This document shows positions 17,391-24,555 of a stretch of 64,000 bases of DNA, in pieces. This DNA comes from Xanthobacter aminoxidans. Its GTDB lineage: Bacteria; Pseudomonadota; Alphaproteobacteria; Rhizobiales; Xanthobacteraceae. The stretch is from positions 1 through 64,000 of the forward strand of contig NZ_JAMJXC010000011.1 of the NCBI RefSeq assembly GCF_023571765.1. The letters run 5' to 3'. Position numbers and translations under genes: made by a program. The first letter of the stretch is position 1. Every line of letters begins with the position of its first letter. The notes beneath the pieces were generated by a model. The model was not told where the DNA came from. It made no database searches and saw only the letters and a program-made list of their open reading frames with translations.

Positions 17391-17430
17391 TCACATATTG
17401 TGATATCGAATTTTTTGAATGTAAAGTAGC
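17391..17430. promoter_or_regulatory. AT-rich divergent control region between soxY and soxA
   Basis: Within the 256-base gap, 17387-17430 is strongly AT-rich. It holds the short dyad CACA-TAT-TGTG at 17392-17402 and a nearby CGAATTTTTTGAATG stretch. It is the natural place for the divergent soxYZ and soxAX promoters and a SoxR site. In other sox loci SoxR binds such intergenic regions (family knowledge); binding here is inferred. Confidence 0.5.
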
Positions 17431-17546
17431 TCCTATCCGCCGATCGCATCCATCTATGAGGGATGGAGCGTCGCAGGTGGATCGCCGCGGCTCAAGGGCT
17501 TCAACGAGAAGGCCCCAGGCCCCGGACGTCTCGCTGGGGAGGATAC

Positions 17547-18377
17547 ATGCGACCCAAAGCCACGATTCTCACATGCCTGTGCGCCCTCGCTCTGGCGCTC
17601 TTGCCCTTCGTCACGGCCCGCGCGCAGGAGGACGCGAGCGAAAAGGAGATCGAGCGCTACCGCGCCATGATCAACGATCCCATGGCCAATCCCGGCTATC
17701 TCGCCGTGGACCGCGGCGAGGCCATCTGGGCCGATCCGCGCGGCACCAAGAACGTCTCGCTGGAGGCCTGCGACCTCGGCCAGGGGCCGGGCAAGCTGGA
17801 AGGCGCCTACGCCGCTTTGCCGCGCTATTTCGCCGACGCCGGCAAGGTCATGGACCTCGAACAGCGCCTCTTGTGGTGCATGGACAAGATCCAGGGCGTC
17901 GACATCAAGCCCATCATGGCCAAGCCCTTCTCCGGCCCCGGCCGCGGCTCGGACATGGAGGACCTCGTCGCCTTCATCGCCAACAAATCCAACGGCATGA
18001 AGATCAACATTCCCCTGGCTGATCCGAAGGAGAAGGAGGCCTATGCCATTGGCGAGGCGCTGTTCTACCGGCGCTCGTCCATCAACGACTTCTCCTGCTC
18101 CACCTGCCACGGCGACCCCGGCAAGCGCATCCGGCTCCAGGGGCTGCCGCAGCTCGACAAGCCGGGAAAGGATGCCCAGCTCACCATGGCCTCCTGGCCC
18201 ACCTACCGCGTCTCCCAGAGCTCGCTGCGAACCATGCAGCACCGGCTGTGGGACTGCTATCGCCAGATGCGGATGCCCCCGCCGGGCTATGCCTCGGAAG
18301 CCGTCACCGCGCTCACCGTCTTCCTGCAGGCGCAGGCGGCCGGGGGCGAGCTGAACGTGCCGTCCATCAAGCGCTGA
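17547..18377 (+). CDS. soxA: SoxA, cytochrome subunit of the SoxXA thiosulfate-binding complex, one-heme type, 276 aa
   Basis: SoxXA attaches thiosulfate to SoxY with release of two electrons. The signal peptide ends at ARA (residue 26). Only one heme site is present, CSTCH at 184-188; its axial cysteine is Cys237 in [11 protein letters not shown], the residue that carries the persulfide in active enzymes. The site of the first heme of diheme SoxA is replaced by isolated Cys75 and Cys111, likely a disulfide, as in Starkeya-type SoxA. Start at 17547 behind GGGGAGGA. SoxX follows 14 bases later. Confidence 0.95.
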   Translation: MRPKATILTCLCALALALLPFVTARAQEDASEKEIERYRAMINDPMANPGYLAVDRGEAIWADPRGTKNVSLEACDLGQGPGKLEGAYAALPRYFADAGKVMDLEQRLLWCMDKIQGVDIKPIMAKPFSGPGRGSDMEDLVAFIANKSNGMKINIPLADPKEKEAYAIGEALFYRRSSINDFSCSTCHGDPGKRIRLQGLPQLDKPGKDAQLTMASWPTYRVSQSSLRTMQHRLWDCYRQMRMPPPGYASEAVTALTVFLQAQAAGGELNVPSIKR

Positions 18378-18391
18378 GGGGAGGAAGAGCC

Positions 18392-19018
18392 ATGAAGACA
18401 ATCATCATCGCCGCGGCGCTTCTTCTTCCGCAGGTCGCCCCCGGAATCGCGTTCGCCCAGCAGATCCCCCCTGCCCCGCCTGCCGTGGTGGACAGGGTGG
18501 TGAAGGAGAGCTTCACCAAGCTGCCCGACGGCTGGGCCGCGCGGCTCGTGCCCGACGAGACCATGGAAATCTGCTCGGTCACGCGCAACCAGCCCTCCGC
18601 CAAGCAGGCCGAGGCCATCATGGCCCGCGAGGCCAAGACGGTGAAGTATCCGCAAGGCAGCGTGCTCGGCGACTGGAAGAAGGGCGCGGAAGTCGCGCAG
18701 AACGGACGCGGCGGCCAGTTCTCCGATCCGCCCGGCACGGTGAGCGGCGGCAATTGCTACGCCTGCCACCAGATGGACCCGAAGGAAGTCAGCTACGGCA
18801 CCCTCGGCCCGAGCCTCGTCAACTACGGCGCGGAGCGGAAATTCTCAGCCGAGGATGCCAAGGCCGCCTATGCCAAGGTCTATAACGCGCAGGCCGTGTT
18901 CGCCTGCTCGCCCATGCCGCGCTTCGGGCATAACGGGGTGCTCAGCGAGGAGCAGATGAAGGACGTGGTGGCCTATCTGTTCGATCCGAACTCGCCGGTG
19001 AACAAGCCGGCGAAATGA
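18392..19018 (+). CDS. soxX: SoxX, monoheme cytochrome c of SoxXA, 208 aa
   Basis: A signal peptide ends at AFA (residue 22). The heme motif is CYACH at 122-126 and the distal ligand is probably Met175 in CSPMPRFGH. Residues 30-115 form the extended N-terminal region seen in larger SoxX proteins. Cys61 (EICSVTRN) and Cys172 may form a disulfide. It is the second gene of the soxAX operon and is followed by a strong terminator hairpin. Confidence 0.95.
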   Translation: MKTIIIAAALLLPQVAPGIAFAQQIPPAPPAVVDRVVKESFTKLPDGWAARLVPDETMEICSVTRNQPSAKQAEAIMAREAKTVKYPQGSVLGDWKKGAEVAQNGRGGQFSDPPGTVSGGNCYACHQMDPKEVSYGTLGPSLVNYGAERKFSAEDAKAAYAKVYNAQAVFACSPMPRFGHNGVLSEEQMKDVVAYLFDPNSPVNKPAK

Positions 19019-19025
19019 GGTGACC

Positions 19026-19060
19026 GGCGGGGGCGCTCCGGTGCCCCCGCCTTTTCCTTT
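19026..19060 (+). terminator. Rho-independent terminator after soxX
   Basis: GGCGGGGGC (19026-19034) pairs perfectly with GCCCCCGCC (19043-19051) across an eight-base loop and is followed by TTTTCCTTTT. It lies between the convergent soxX and soxW stops. Confidence 0.85.
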
Positions 19061-19624
19061 TCAGCCCTTGCCCTGCTTGCCGAGCCACGCATCGAACGGC
19101 TCGCGCGCATAGGCGCCTTCGGCCACATAGCGGAACAGCGCGGAGAATTCCGGCCGTGGCAGCAGGCCCGGCATGCGCGCCACCTCCTTGGGCTTTCCAT
19201 CCACCTCGGCGAAGAACTGGAAGGTGGGCGTGGCGCGGATGCGTTCGCGCTGGCCGAGCGCCTTTTCCGTGAGCTTCGCGCCGTCGAGGAAGGTCACCTC
19301 CCGCGCGCCGAACAGATCCAGATGCACGATGTCGAACGCCTCCTTGATGGGCGTCTCGATGGCCGGATCGGCGAAATAGGCGGTGTGCAGCTCCTTGCAA
19401 TAGATGCAGCCGCGCTGGCTCCACTGCAGCGCGAAGCCCCGCCCCTTCCCGCGCGCAGCGGCGAAGTCTTCCGGCAGGTCGAGGAAGCTGTCCACGTACC
19501 AGTCTTCGGTATAGAGCCCGTCGTCGCCGAGGTGCGCCTTGGCCTGCGCGGCGGCGGGCACGAGCGCCGCGAGCCCCGCCGAGGCCTTCAGGAGGCGCCG
19601 GCGGCTGAGCGTGGGGTCTGCCAT
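19061..19624 (-). CDS. soxW: SoxW, periplasmic thioredoxin-like protein, 187 aa
   Basis: The ATG at 19624 follows AGGAGG. A Tat-like signal (SRRRLLKASAGLAAL) ends at AQA. The thioredoxin fold carries the active site CIYC within WSQRGCIYCKELH and the cis-proline strand RATPTFQFF. SoxW receives reducing equivalents from the membrane protein SoxV and keeps Sox proteins such as SoxY reduced (family knowledge). It lies 17 bases downstream of soxV in the same operon. Confidence 0.88.
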   Translation of the reverse strand: MADPTLSRRRLLKASAGLAALVPAAAQAKAHLGDDGLYTEDWYVDSFLDLPEDFAAARGKGRGFALQWSQRGCIYCKELHTAYFADPAIETPIKEAFDIVHLDLFGAREVTFLDGAKLTEKALGQRERIRATPTFQFFAEVDGKPKEVARMPGLLPRPEFSALFRYVAEGAYAREPFDAWLGKQGKG

Positions 19625-19641
19625 GGGGAGGTCCTCCTGTC

Positions 19642-20370
19642 CTATCCGATGGTGCCGAGGCCGGGCGCGGCATCGAGCAGCCATTGGGCGATCTCGGGCA
19701 TGAAGCCGGTCATGAAGGCGATGCCGGTGAGGATGAGCAGCCCGCCGGCGATCTTCTCCACGAGGCCGAGCCGGCTGCGCGCCGCCCGCGTCCAGGCGAG
19801 GAACCGCTCGGTGAAGGCCGCGGCGATGAGAAAGGGAATGCCGATGCCGGCGGCATAGATAGCGAGCAGCAGCATGCCCCGCCCCACCGATGCCTCGGCG
19901 CCCGCAACAAGCAGGATCGCCGCCAGCACCGGCCCGACACAGGGCGACCAGCCGAAGCCGAAGGCGAGCCCCACCACGTAAGGCCCGATCAGTCCCGCCG
20001 GCCGCGCCATGGGCTCCAGCCGCGCCTGCCGGTAGAGCAGCGGAATGCGGATGAGCCCCGTCATGTGCAGCCCGAACACCACCAGCAACGCTCCGGAGAG
20101 CAGCGTCAGGGTCTCGATATGATCCATCAGCACCCGCCCCAGCGAAGAGGCGGTGGCCCCGAGCAGGATGAAGACGGAGGCGAAGCCGAGGACGAACAGC
20201 AAGGCCGCGCCGAGGATGCTGCGCCGTGCGGGCACGGGGTCCTCCCCGTCCTCCGCAGCCGCGCCCGCGAGGAAGCCGAGATAGGCCGGCACCAGCGGCA
20301 GCACGCAGGGCGAGGCGAAGGAGAGGAGGCCGGCAAGGAACGCCCCTGCGAGGCTGACATCGAGAGACAT
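19642..20370 (-). CDS. soxV: SoxV, CcdA-family transmembrane thiol-disulfide transporter, 242 aa
   Basis: Six hydrophobic segments and the paired redox cysteines of CcdA proteins are visible: FASPCVLPLVPAY in the first helix and GFGWSPCVGPVLA in the fourth. It passes electrons from cytoplasmic thioredoxin across the inner membrane to SoxW. Start ATG at 20370 behind GGGGAGGAG; an upstream in-frame ATG at 20406 lacks a site. Divergent from soxS across a 117-base promoter region with an inverted repeat. Confidence 0.92.
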   Translation of the reverse strand: MSLDVSLAGAFLAGLLSFASPCVLPLVPAYLGFLAGAAAEDGEDPVPARRSILGAALLFVLGFASVFILLGATASSLGRVLMDHIETLTLLSGALLVVFGLHMTGLIRIPLLYRQARLEPMARPAGLIGPYVVGLAFGFGWSPCVGPVLAAILLVAGAEASVGRGMLLLAIYAAGIGIPFLIAAAFTERFLAWTRAARSRLGLVEKIAGGLLILTGIAFMTGFMPEIAQWLLDAAPGLGTIG

Positions 20371-20429
20371 GCTCCTCCCCGATCGTTGGAAACCGCGTCG
20401 GTTCAAGGTGCGCGGATTAGTCCTTGCCC

Positions 20430-20459
20430 AAGATATATGCGAATGCGATAATATGTCTT
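20430..20459. promoter_or_regulatory. Inverted repeat in the soxV-soxS promoter region, probable SoxR operator
   Basis: AAGATATAT (20430-20438) and ATATGTCTT (20451-20459) are inverted copies matching at eight of nine positions with a 12-base spacer. The location equals the soxS-soxV intergenic region bound by SoxR in other sox systems (family knowledge). The arms lie 28 bases before the soxS start and 60 before soxV, so one bound repressor could block both. Confidence 0.6.
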
Positions 20460-20487
20460 GTGAAATCCACGTCTGGATTGTGAATTC

Positions 20488-20877
20488 ATGCGCCCTTCAG
20501 CGGTCCTGATGCTCGCGGCCGGTCTTTCGGTGTTTCTCGCGCCTGCTGCCTCGGCGCGGGAGCTGCTGATGTTCGAGCGCAAGGGCTGCGCCTATTGCCT
20601 GAAGTTCGACCATGACGTGGCGCCCATCTACGAGAAGACCGACGAGGGGCAGCGCGCGCCGCTCCGCCGGGTGGACCTCTCCAGCGGTGCGCCGGGCGAC
20701 GTGGTGCTGGCCGCGCCGGTGCGCTTCACGCCCACCTTCGTGCTGGTGGACGAGGGGCGCGAAGTCGGGCGCATTACCGGCTATGCTTCAGATGAAGCAT
20801 TCTGGGGCCTGCTCGGCTCGATGCAGAACACGATGCGGGACACGATACAGGACAGGATGGCAGGCGCGCGGCCGTGA
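20488..20877 (+). CDS. soxS: SoxS, periplasmic thioredoxin-like protein, 129 aa
   Basis: A signal peptide ends at ASA (residue 23). The active site CAYC sits in ERKGCAYCLKFDHDV, and the cis-proline strand is RFTPTFVLVDEGREVGRITGY. In Paracoccus SoxS is a periplasmic disulfide reductase needed to keep SoxY active. It precedes soxR by 32 bases, so reductant supply and regulation are co-expressed. The ribosome site is weak. Confidence 0.88.
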   Translation: MRPSAVLMLAAGLSVFLAPAASARELLMFERKGCAYCLKFDHDVAPIYEKTDEGQRAPLRRVDLSSGAPGDVVLAAPVRFTPTFVLVDEGREVGRITGYASDEAFWGLLGSMQNTMRDTIQDRMAGARP

Positions 20878-20909
20878 GGTCGCCCCGCCAGGATTGAGAA
20901 GGCAGGCAC

Positions 20910-21281
20910 ATGTCGATCGTTTCCAGGCGCCTTGAGGACGAGCTGCGGGAAGGCCCGGAGATTTCGCCCGAGCTCGACCGCCTCATGCGCAACGCCCGCA
21001 AGGCGAGCGACTTCCTCAAGGCGCTCTCCCACGAGAACCGCCTGCTGCTCCTGTGCCTGCTGGCGGAGGGCGAGCGCTCGGTGACGGAGCTGGAGAACAT
21101 CCTCTCCCTGCGCCAGCCTACGGTCTCCCAGCAGCTGGCGCGCCTGCGCCTCGACGATCTCGTCACCACGCGGCGCGACGGCAAGACCATCTATTACAGC
21201 CTCGCCAACGATGATGTGCGCCGGGTGATCTCGGTCATCTACGACATGTATTGCGGCACGCCCGCATCGGACGCAAAGTAA
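20910..21281 (+). CDS. soxR: SoxR, ArsR-family repressor of the sox genes, 123 aa
   Basis: A winged helix-turn-helix covers residues ~30-110, with ALSHENRLLLLCLLAEGERS, the recognition helix RQPTVSQQLARLRLD and the wing RRDGKTIYYSL. Cysteines in LLLLCLLAE and in MYCGTPAS near the C-terminus correspond to the redox pair used by SoxR to sense sulfur intermediates and leave DNA. It probably represses the soxY/A, soxV/S and perhaps soxC promoters. Upstream is soxS, downstream a hairpin and soxT. Confidence 0.92.
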   Translation: MSIVSRRLEDELREGPEISPELDRLMRNARKASDFLKALSHENRLLLLCLLAEGERSVTELENILSLRQPTVSQQLARLRLDDLVTTRRDGKTIYYSLANDDVRRVISVIYDMYCGTPASDAK

Positions 21282-21300
21282 GCTCAGTAAAAATGCGCCG

Positions 21301-21338
21301 GGCCGGCGACGGGACGCTTCATAAGTCCCGCTCCGGCC
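21301..21338 (+). promoter_or_regulatory. Long hairpin between soxR and soxT
   Basis: GGCCGG (21301-21306) pairs with CCGGCC (21333-21338) and CGGGAC (21310-21315) with GTCCCG (21325-21330), giving a two-part 12-bp stem around a nine-base loop. There is no T-run; the soxT ribosome site (GGGAGGAAGG) follows five bases later. It may act as an mRNA processing or partial termination signal tuning soxT. Confidence 0.6.
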
Positions 21339-21360
21339 ATCTCAGGGAGGAAGGCGCGCA

Positions 21361-22467
21361 ATGGATGTTTCAAGCCCCTGGTGGACCGCGCTGGCCGGTC
21401 TCGCCGTGGGCGGGGTGGTCGGCTTCGCCGTGTTCCGCGCCCGCCTGTGCACCTTCGGCGCGCTGGAAGACGCCATGGTGGGCCACGACTGGCGCCGCAT
21501 GAAGGTGTTCGCGCTCGCCCTCGGCCTCGCCGTGCTCGGCACGCAGGCCCTCACCATGGCCGGCATTCTCAGCCCCGACCGCACGAACTACGTCACGACC
21601 GCGCTACCCTGGCTCGGCATCCTCACCGGGGGCGTGCTGTTCGGCCTCGGCATGGCGCTGGTGGGCACCTGCGCCTTCGGCTCGCTGGTGCGCCTGGGCT
21701 CGGGCGACCTGCGCAGCCTCGTCGTGCTGCTGGTGTTCGGCGCGGTCGCCTACGCGACCTTGCGCGGCATCTTCGCCGGCATCCGGGTGGACGGGCTGGA
21801 GCGCGTCGCCCTTCTGCTGCCGGCCGGTACCGCCAGCGACCTGCCCTCCATCATGGGGCGGCTCACCGGGCATGATTTCAGGGGCATCCTCACCGCCGTC
21901 GCGGGCGTCGCGCTGGTGGCGCCGGCCTTCGCCGACCGCAGGCTGCGCCGCGCCGGGCGGCTGATGACGGCGGGGGTGATGCTGGGCCTCGGCGTGGTCG
22001 CCGGCTGGCTCGCCACCACCTGGCTGGTGGACGAGTTCGCCCACCCCATGGCGCCGCAGAGCCTCACCTTCGTCTCGCCGGTGGCCCGCGCTTTGTTCGG
22101 CGTCCTGTTCGAGCCCACGAGCCTCGCCGAGTTCGGCGCCGGCAGCGTCTTCGGCGTCGCCCTCGGCGCCTTCGCCGCCGCCCGGCTCGCGGACGAATTC
22201 CGCTGGGAAGCCTTCGACGACCCGCGCGAGATGAAGCGCCATCTGCTCGGCGCGGTGCTCATGGGCTCCGGCGGCATCCTCTGCGGCGGCTGCACCATCG
22301 GGCAGGGCCTGACGGCCGGTTCCCTCTTCGCCTTGTCCTGGCCGCTCGCGGTGGCGGGCATGGCGGTGGGCGCGCGGCTCGGCATCGCGCTGCTGATGGA
22401 AGGCTCGCTGACCGGCTTCGTGCGCCAGAGCGTGGCTGGCCGCTTCGGCTTCCACAACAAGCCCTGA
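21361..22467 (+). CDS. soxT: SoxT-like YeeE/YedE sulfur-compound permease, 368 aa
   Basis: This membrane protein has about nine to ten helices and the conserved cysteine blocks of the YeeE/YedE (sulf_transp) family: FRARLCTFGALED, GTCAFGSLVRLGSGDLRS and GGILCGGCTIGQGLTAGS. The E. coli-like member imports thiosulfate through such cysteines; in sox loci SoxT is thought to bring a sulfur inducer to cytoplasmic SoxR. Start at 21361 with GGGAGGAAGG. It ends ten bases from the convergent kinase gene. Confidence 0.88.
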   Translation: MDVSSPWWTALAGLAVGGVVGFAVFRARLCTFGALEDAMVGHDWRRMKVFALALGLAVLGTQALTMAGILSPDRTNYVTTALPWLGILTGGVLFGLGMALVGTCAFGSLVRLGSGDLRSLVVLLVFGAVAYATLRGIFAGIRVDGLERVALLLPAGTASDLPSIMGRLTGHDFRGILTAVAGVALVAPAFADRRLRRAGRLMTAGVMLGLGVVAGWLATTWLVDEFAHPMAPQSLTFVSPVARALFGVLFEPTSLAEFGAGSVFGVALGAFAAARLADEFRWEAFDDPREMKRHLLGAVLMGSGGILCGGCTIGQGLTAGSLFALSWPLAVAGMAVGARLGIALLMEGSLTGFVRQSVAGRFGFHNKP

Positions 22468-22476
22468 CGGCGCGCC

Positions 22477-23820
22477 TCAGGCGGCGGCGCGCGGCCACAC
22501 GATGGTCGCCCTCAGGCCGGCGCCATCGCAGCGGTTCTCCAGCGTCAGCCGGGCACCGGCGCGGGCGGCGGCCATGGTGGCGATGGTGAGCCCGAGTCCG
22601 CTCCCCGCCCCGCTGCGGCTGCGGCCCCGGTAGAAGCGGCGCGTCACCAGCGGCAGCTCGTCCTCGGGAATGCCCGGCCCCTCATCCTCCACGCACAGCC
22701 CGCCGGCGCAGGGACGCCAGGCGATGGTGCCGCCGGCCGCATGTTCGACGGTGTGCTCCACCGCGTTCTCGTGCAGGTTCCGCAGCATCAGGTGCAGCGC
22801 CTCGCGGTCGCCCTTCAGCTTCACAGCGTCGAGAGCGTCGTCCACCACCACATGCGCCGTCCCGGGCTTCGCCGTCTGGCGCACGATGTCGCGCAGCAGC
22901 GCCCCGGCCTCCGTCTCGCCGGAAGCTTCCAGCGGCGGGGACGGTGTGCCTTCGAGCTTGGCCAGCGCCAGCAGCTGCCGCACGAGGCGGGTGGTGCGGT
23001 CCACCGAGACGAGGATCTGCCGGAGCGCGCCTTCCCGCGTCGGCGCGTCGTGCGCCGCCAGCGCGATCTGGGCCTGCGTCTTCAGGCCGGCGAGGGGCGT
23101 GCGGAGTTCGTGCGCGGCGAACGCGGTCACGTCGCGCTCCTGCCGCCGTGCGGCCTCCACCTTGGCGAACAGGCCGTTGATGGCCTCCAGCAGCGGGCGG
23201 ATCTCGGCCGGGGCCGCGGCGGGCGCCACGGGGCGCATGTCCTCGCCATCGCGGGCGGCGATGTCGCCGGCCACCGCATGAAGCGGCGCGAGCCCCCGGC
23301 CGACGCTGATCCAGATCAGCAGGCCCAGCAAGGGCACGATGAAGATCACCGGCGCCAGCAGGCCCGCCACCAGATCGCGCACCAGCCGGTCGCGCAGGCC
23401 GATGCGGTCGCCCACCATCACCCGCACGCCCTTGTCCGGATCGAGGATGGTGTAGACCCGCCACGGCTCGCCATTCACCGTGCGCTCGGAGAAGCCTTCC
23501 GCCGGTCCCGCCAGCGCCTCCTCGGGCGCGCCGCCGGACTTCGCCACGAGGCGCCCGTCCAGCGACCAGATCTGGCACGAGAGCTGGCGCTCGTAGCCGG
23601 CCTCCGGCGGGACTGTCGCCTGCGCCACGGCCTCGGCGGCCGCGATGTTGCCGCCGGCCACCAGCGAATGAACCATGCGCGCCGCCTCCTGCAGGCGGGT
23701 GTCCAGCACATGCTCCAGCTCGCTGCGGCTGGAGGCGTAGATCCAGCCGGTGGCGCACAGCCAGATGACGCCGGTTGCCGCCAGCAGGATCAGCACCAGC
23801 CTGCGCTTGAGCGAGCTCAT
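22477..23820 (-). CDS. Sensor histidine kinase, QseC/PmrB-like, 447 aa
   Basis: Membrane segments near residues 8-29 and 150-175 flank a periplasmic sensor region. A HAMP-like linker leads to the HisKA box TAFAAHELRTPLAGLKTQ with the phosphorylated histidine. The ATPase domain has NLHENAVEHT (N box), EDEGPGIPEDE (G1) and GAGSGLGLTIA (G2). The start overlaps the regulator stop by four bases. The periplasmic part has one cysteine (QLSCQIW). Its signal is unknown; the divergent dsbD operon suggests envelope thiol or metal stress. Confidence 0.92.
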   Translation of the reverse strand: MSSLKRRLVLILLAATGVIWLCATGWIYASSRSELEHVLDTRLQEAARMVHSLVAGGNIAAAEAVAQATVPPEAGYERQLSCQIWSLDGRLVAKSGGAPEEALAGPAEGFSERTVNGEPWRVYTILDPDKGVRVMVGDRIGLRDRLVRDLVAGLLAPVIFIVPLLGLLIWISVGRGLAPLHAVAGDIAARDGEDMRPVAPAAAPAEIRPLLEAINGLFAKVEAARRQERDVTAFAAHELRTPLAGLKTQAQIALAAHDAPTREGALRQILVSVDRTTRLVRQLLALAKLEGTPSPPLEASGETEAGALLRDIVRQTAKPGTAHVVVDDALDAVKLKGDREALHLMLRNLHENAVEHTVEHAAGGTIAWRPCAGGLCVEDEGPGIPEDELPLVTRRFYRGRSRSGAGSGLGLTIATMAAARAGARLTLENRCDGAGLRATIVWPRAAA

Positions 23821-24479
23821 GCCGGCCCCCTGACGCGATAGCCGAGGCCGCGCACGGTCTCGATGGTCTCGCGGCCGACTTTGGCCCGAAGGTTGTGGAT
23901 ATGCACCTCCACGGCATTGCTCTCCACCTCCTCCTGCCAGCCGTAGAGCCGCTCCTCGATCTCCATGCGGGAGCGGATCACGCCGGGCCGCTCCATGAGC
24001 GTGGAGAGCACCGCGAATTCCCGGCGCGACAGGGCGATGGACTGTCCATCCAGCGTCGCCGCGAGGGTGGCGGGATCGAGCACCAGCGCGCCCACCTTGA
24101 GCAACGGGCCGGCCCGGCCGTGGCCGCGGCGGGCGATGGCGCGCACGCGGGCGTTCAGCTCGTCGAGGTCGAACGGCTTGCCGAGATAGTCGTCGGCGCC
24201 GCCATCGAGCCCGCGCACCCGGTCCGGCGCCTCATCGAGGGCGGTGAGCAGCAGGACGGGCGTCGCGTCACCTTGCGCGCGCAGGCTGGCGAGCACGTCG
24301 AGGCCGGAACCGTCGGGGAGCATCACGTCGAGCACCACCGCATCGAAGCGCGCGGCCGCGAGCGCCGCCCGCGCATCGGCGCAGGTCGTCGCATCGTCCA
24401 CTGTCGCCCCGGCGAGGCCGAGCCCCACCTTGAGGCCGTCCATCAGGATCGGATCGTCCTCGACGACCAGTATGCGCAT
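23817..24479 (-). CDS. OmpR-family response regulator, QseB/PmrA-like, 220 aa
   Basis: The receiver domain has the acidic pocket VVEDDPI, the phospho-acceptor aspartate in VVLDVMLPDGSGL and the lysine in YLGKPFDLDEL. The winged-helix output has SRREFAVLSTLMERPGVIRSR and VEVHIHNLRAKVG, ending TVRGLGYRVRG. The ATG at 24479 has a GGAGAG site; a GTG one codon earlier is also possible. A PmrA-type tandem site lies just upstream, so it likely regulates itself and dsbD. Confidence 0.92.
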   Translation of the reverse strand: MRILVVEDDPILMDGLKVGLGLAGATVDDATTCADARAALAAARFDAVVLDVMLPDGSGLDVLASLRAQGDATPVLLLTALDEAPDRVRGLDGGADDYLGKPFDLDELNARVRAIARRGHGRAGPLLKVGALVLDPATLAATLDGQSIALSRREFAVLSTLMERPGVIRSRMEIEERLYGWQEEVESNAVEVHIHNLRAKVGRETIETVRGLGYRVRGPA

Positions 24480-24516
24480 CACACCGCTCTCCTTGCCCCT
24501 TCCCTTCTACCCCGAC

Positions 24517-24533
24517 CTTAAGGCCCGCTTAAG
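24517..24533. promoter_or_regulatory. PmrA/QseB-type operator, CTTAAG-N5-CTTAAG
   Basis: Two identical CTTAAG hexamers with a five-base spacer lie in the 76-base gap between the regulator start (24479) and dsbD (24556). This matches the direct-repeat box, YTTAAK-N5-YTTAAK, bound by PmrA/QseB/TctD-type regulators (family knowledge). It is 22 bases from the dsbD start, so it may sit at or near the core promoter. Confidence 0.7.
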
Positions 24534-24555
24534 GTGGGCATCCGAGGGAGCGGTC

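Noticed and set aside
24244-24555. Upstream extension of dsbD over the response-regulator gene
   Set aside because: It is antisense to conserved receiver-domain coding; a good ribosome site and signal peptide start at 24556.
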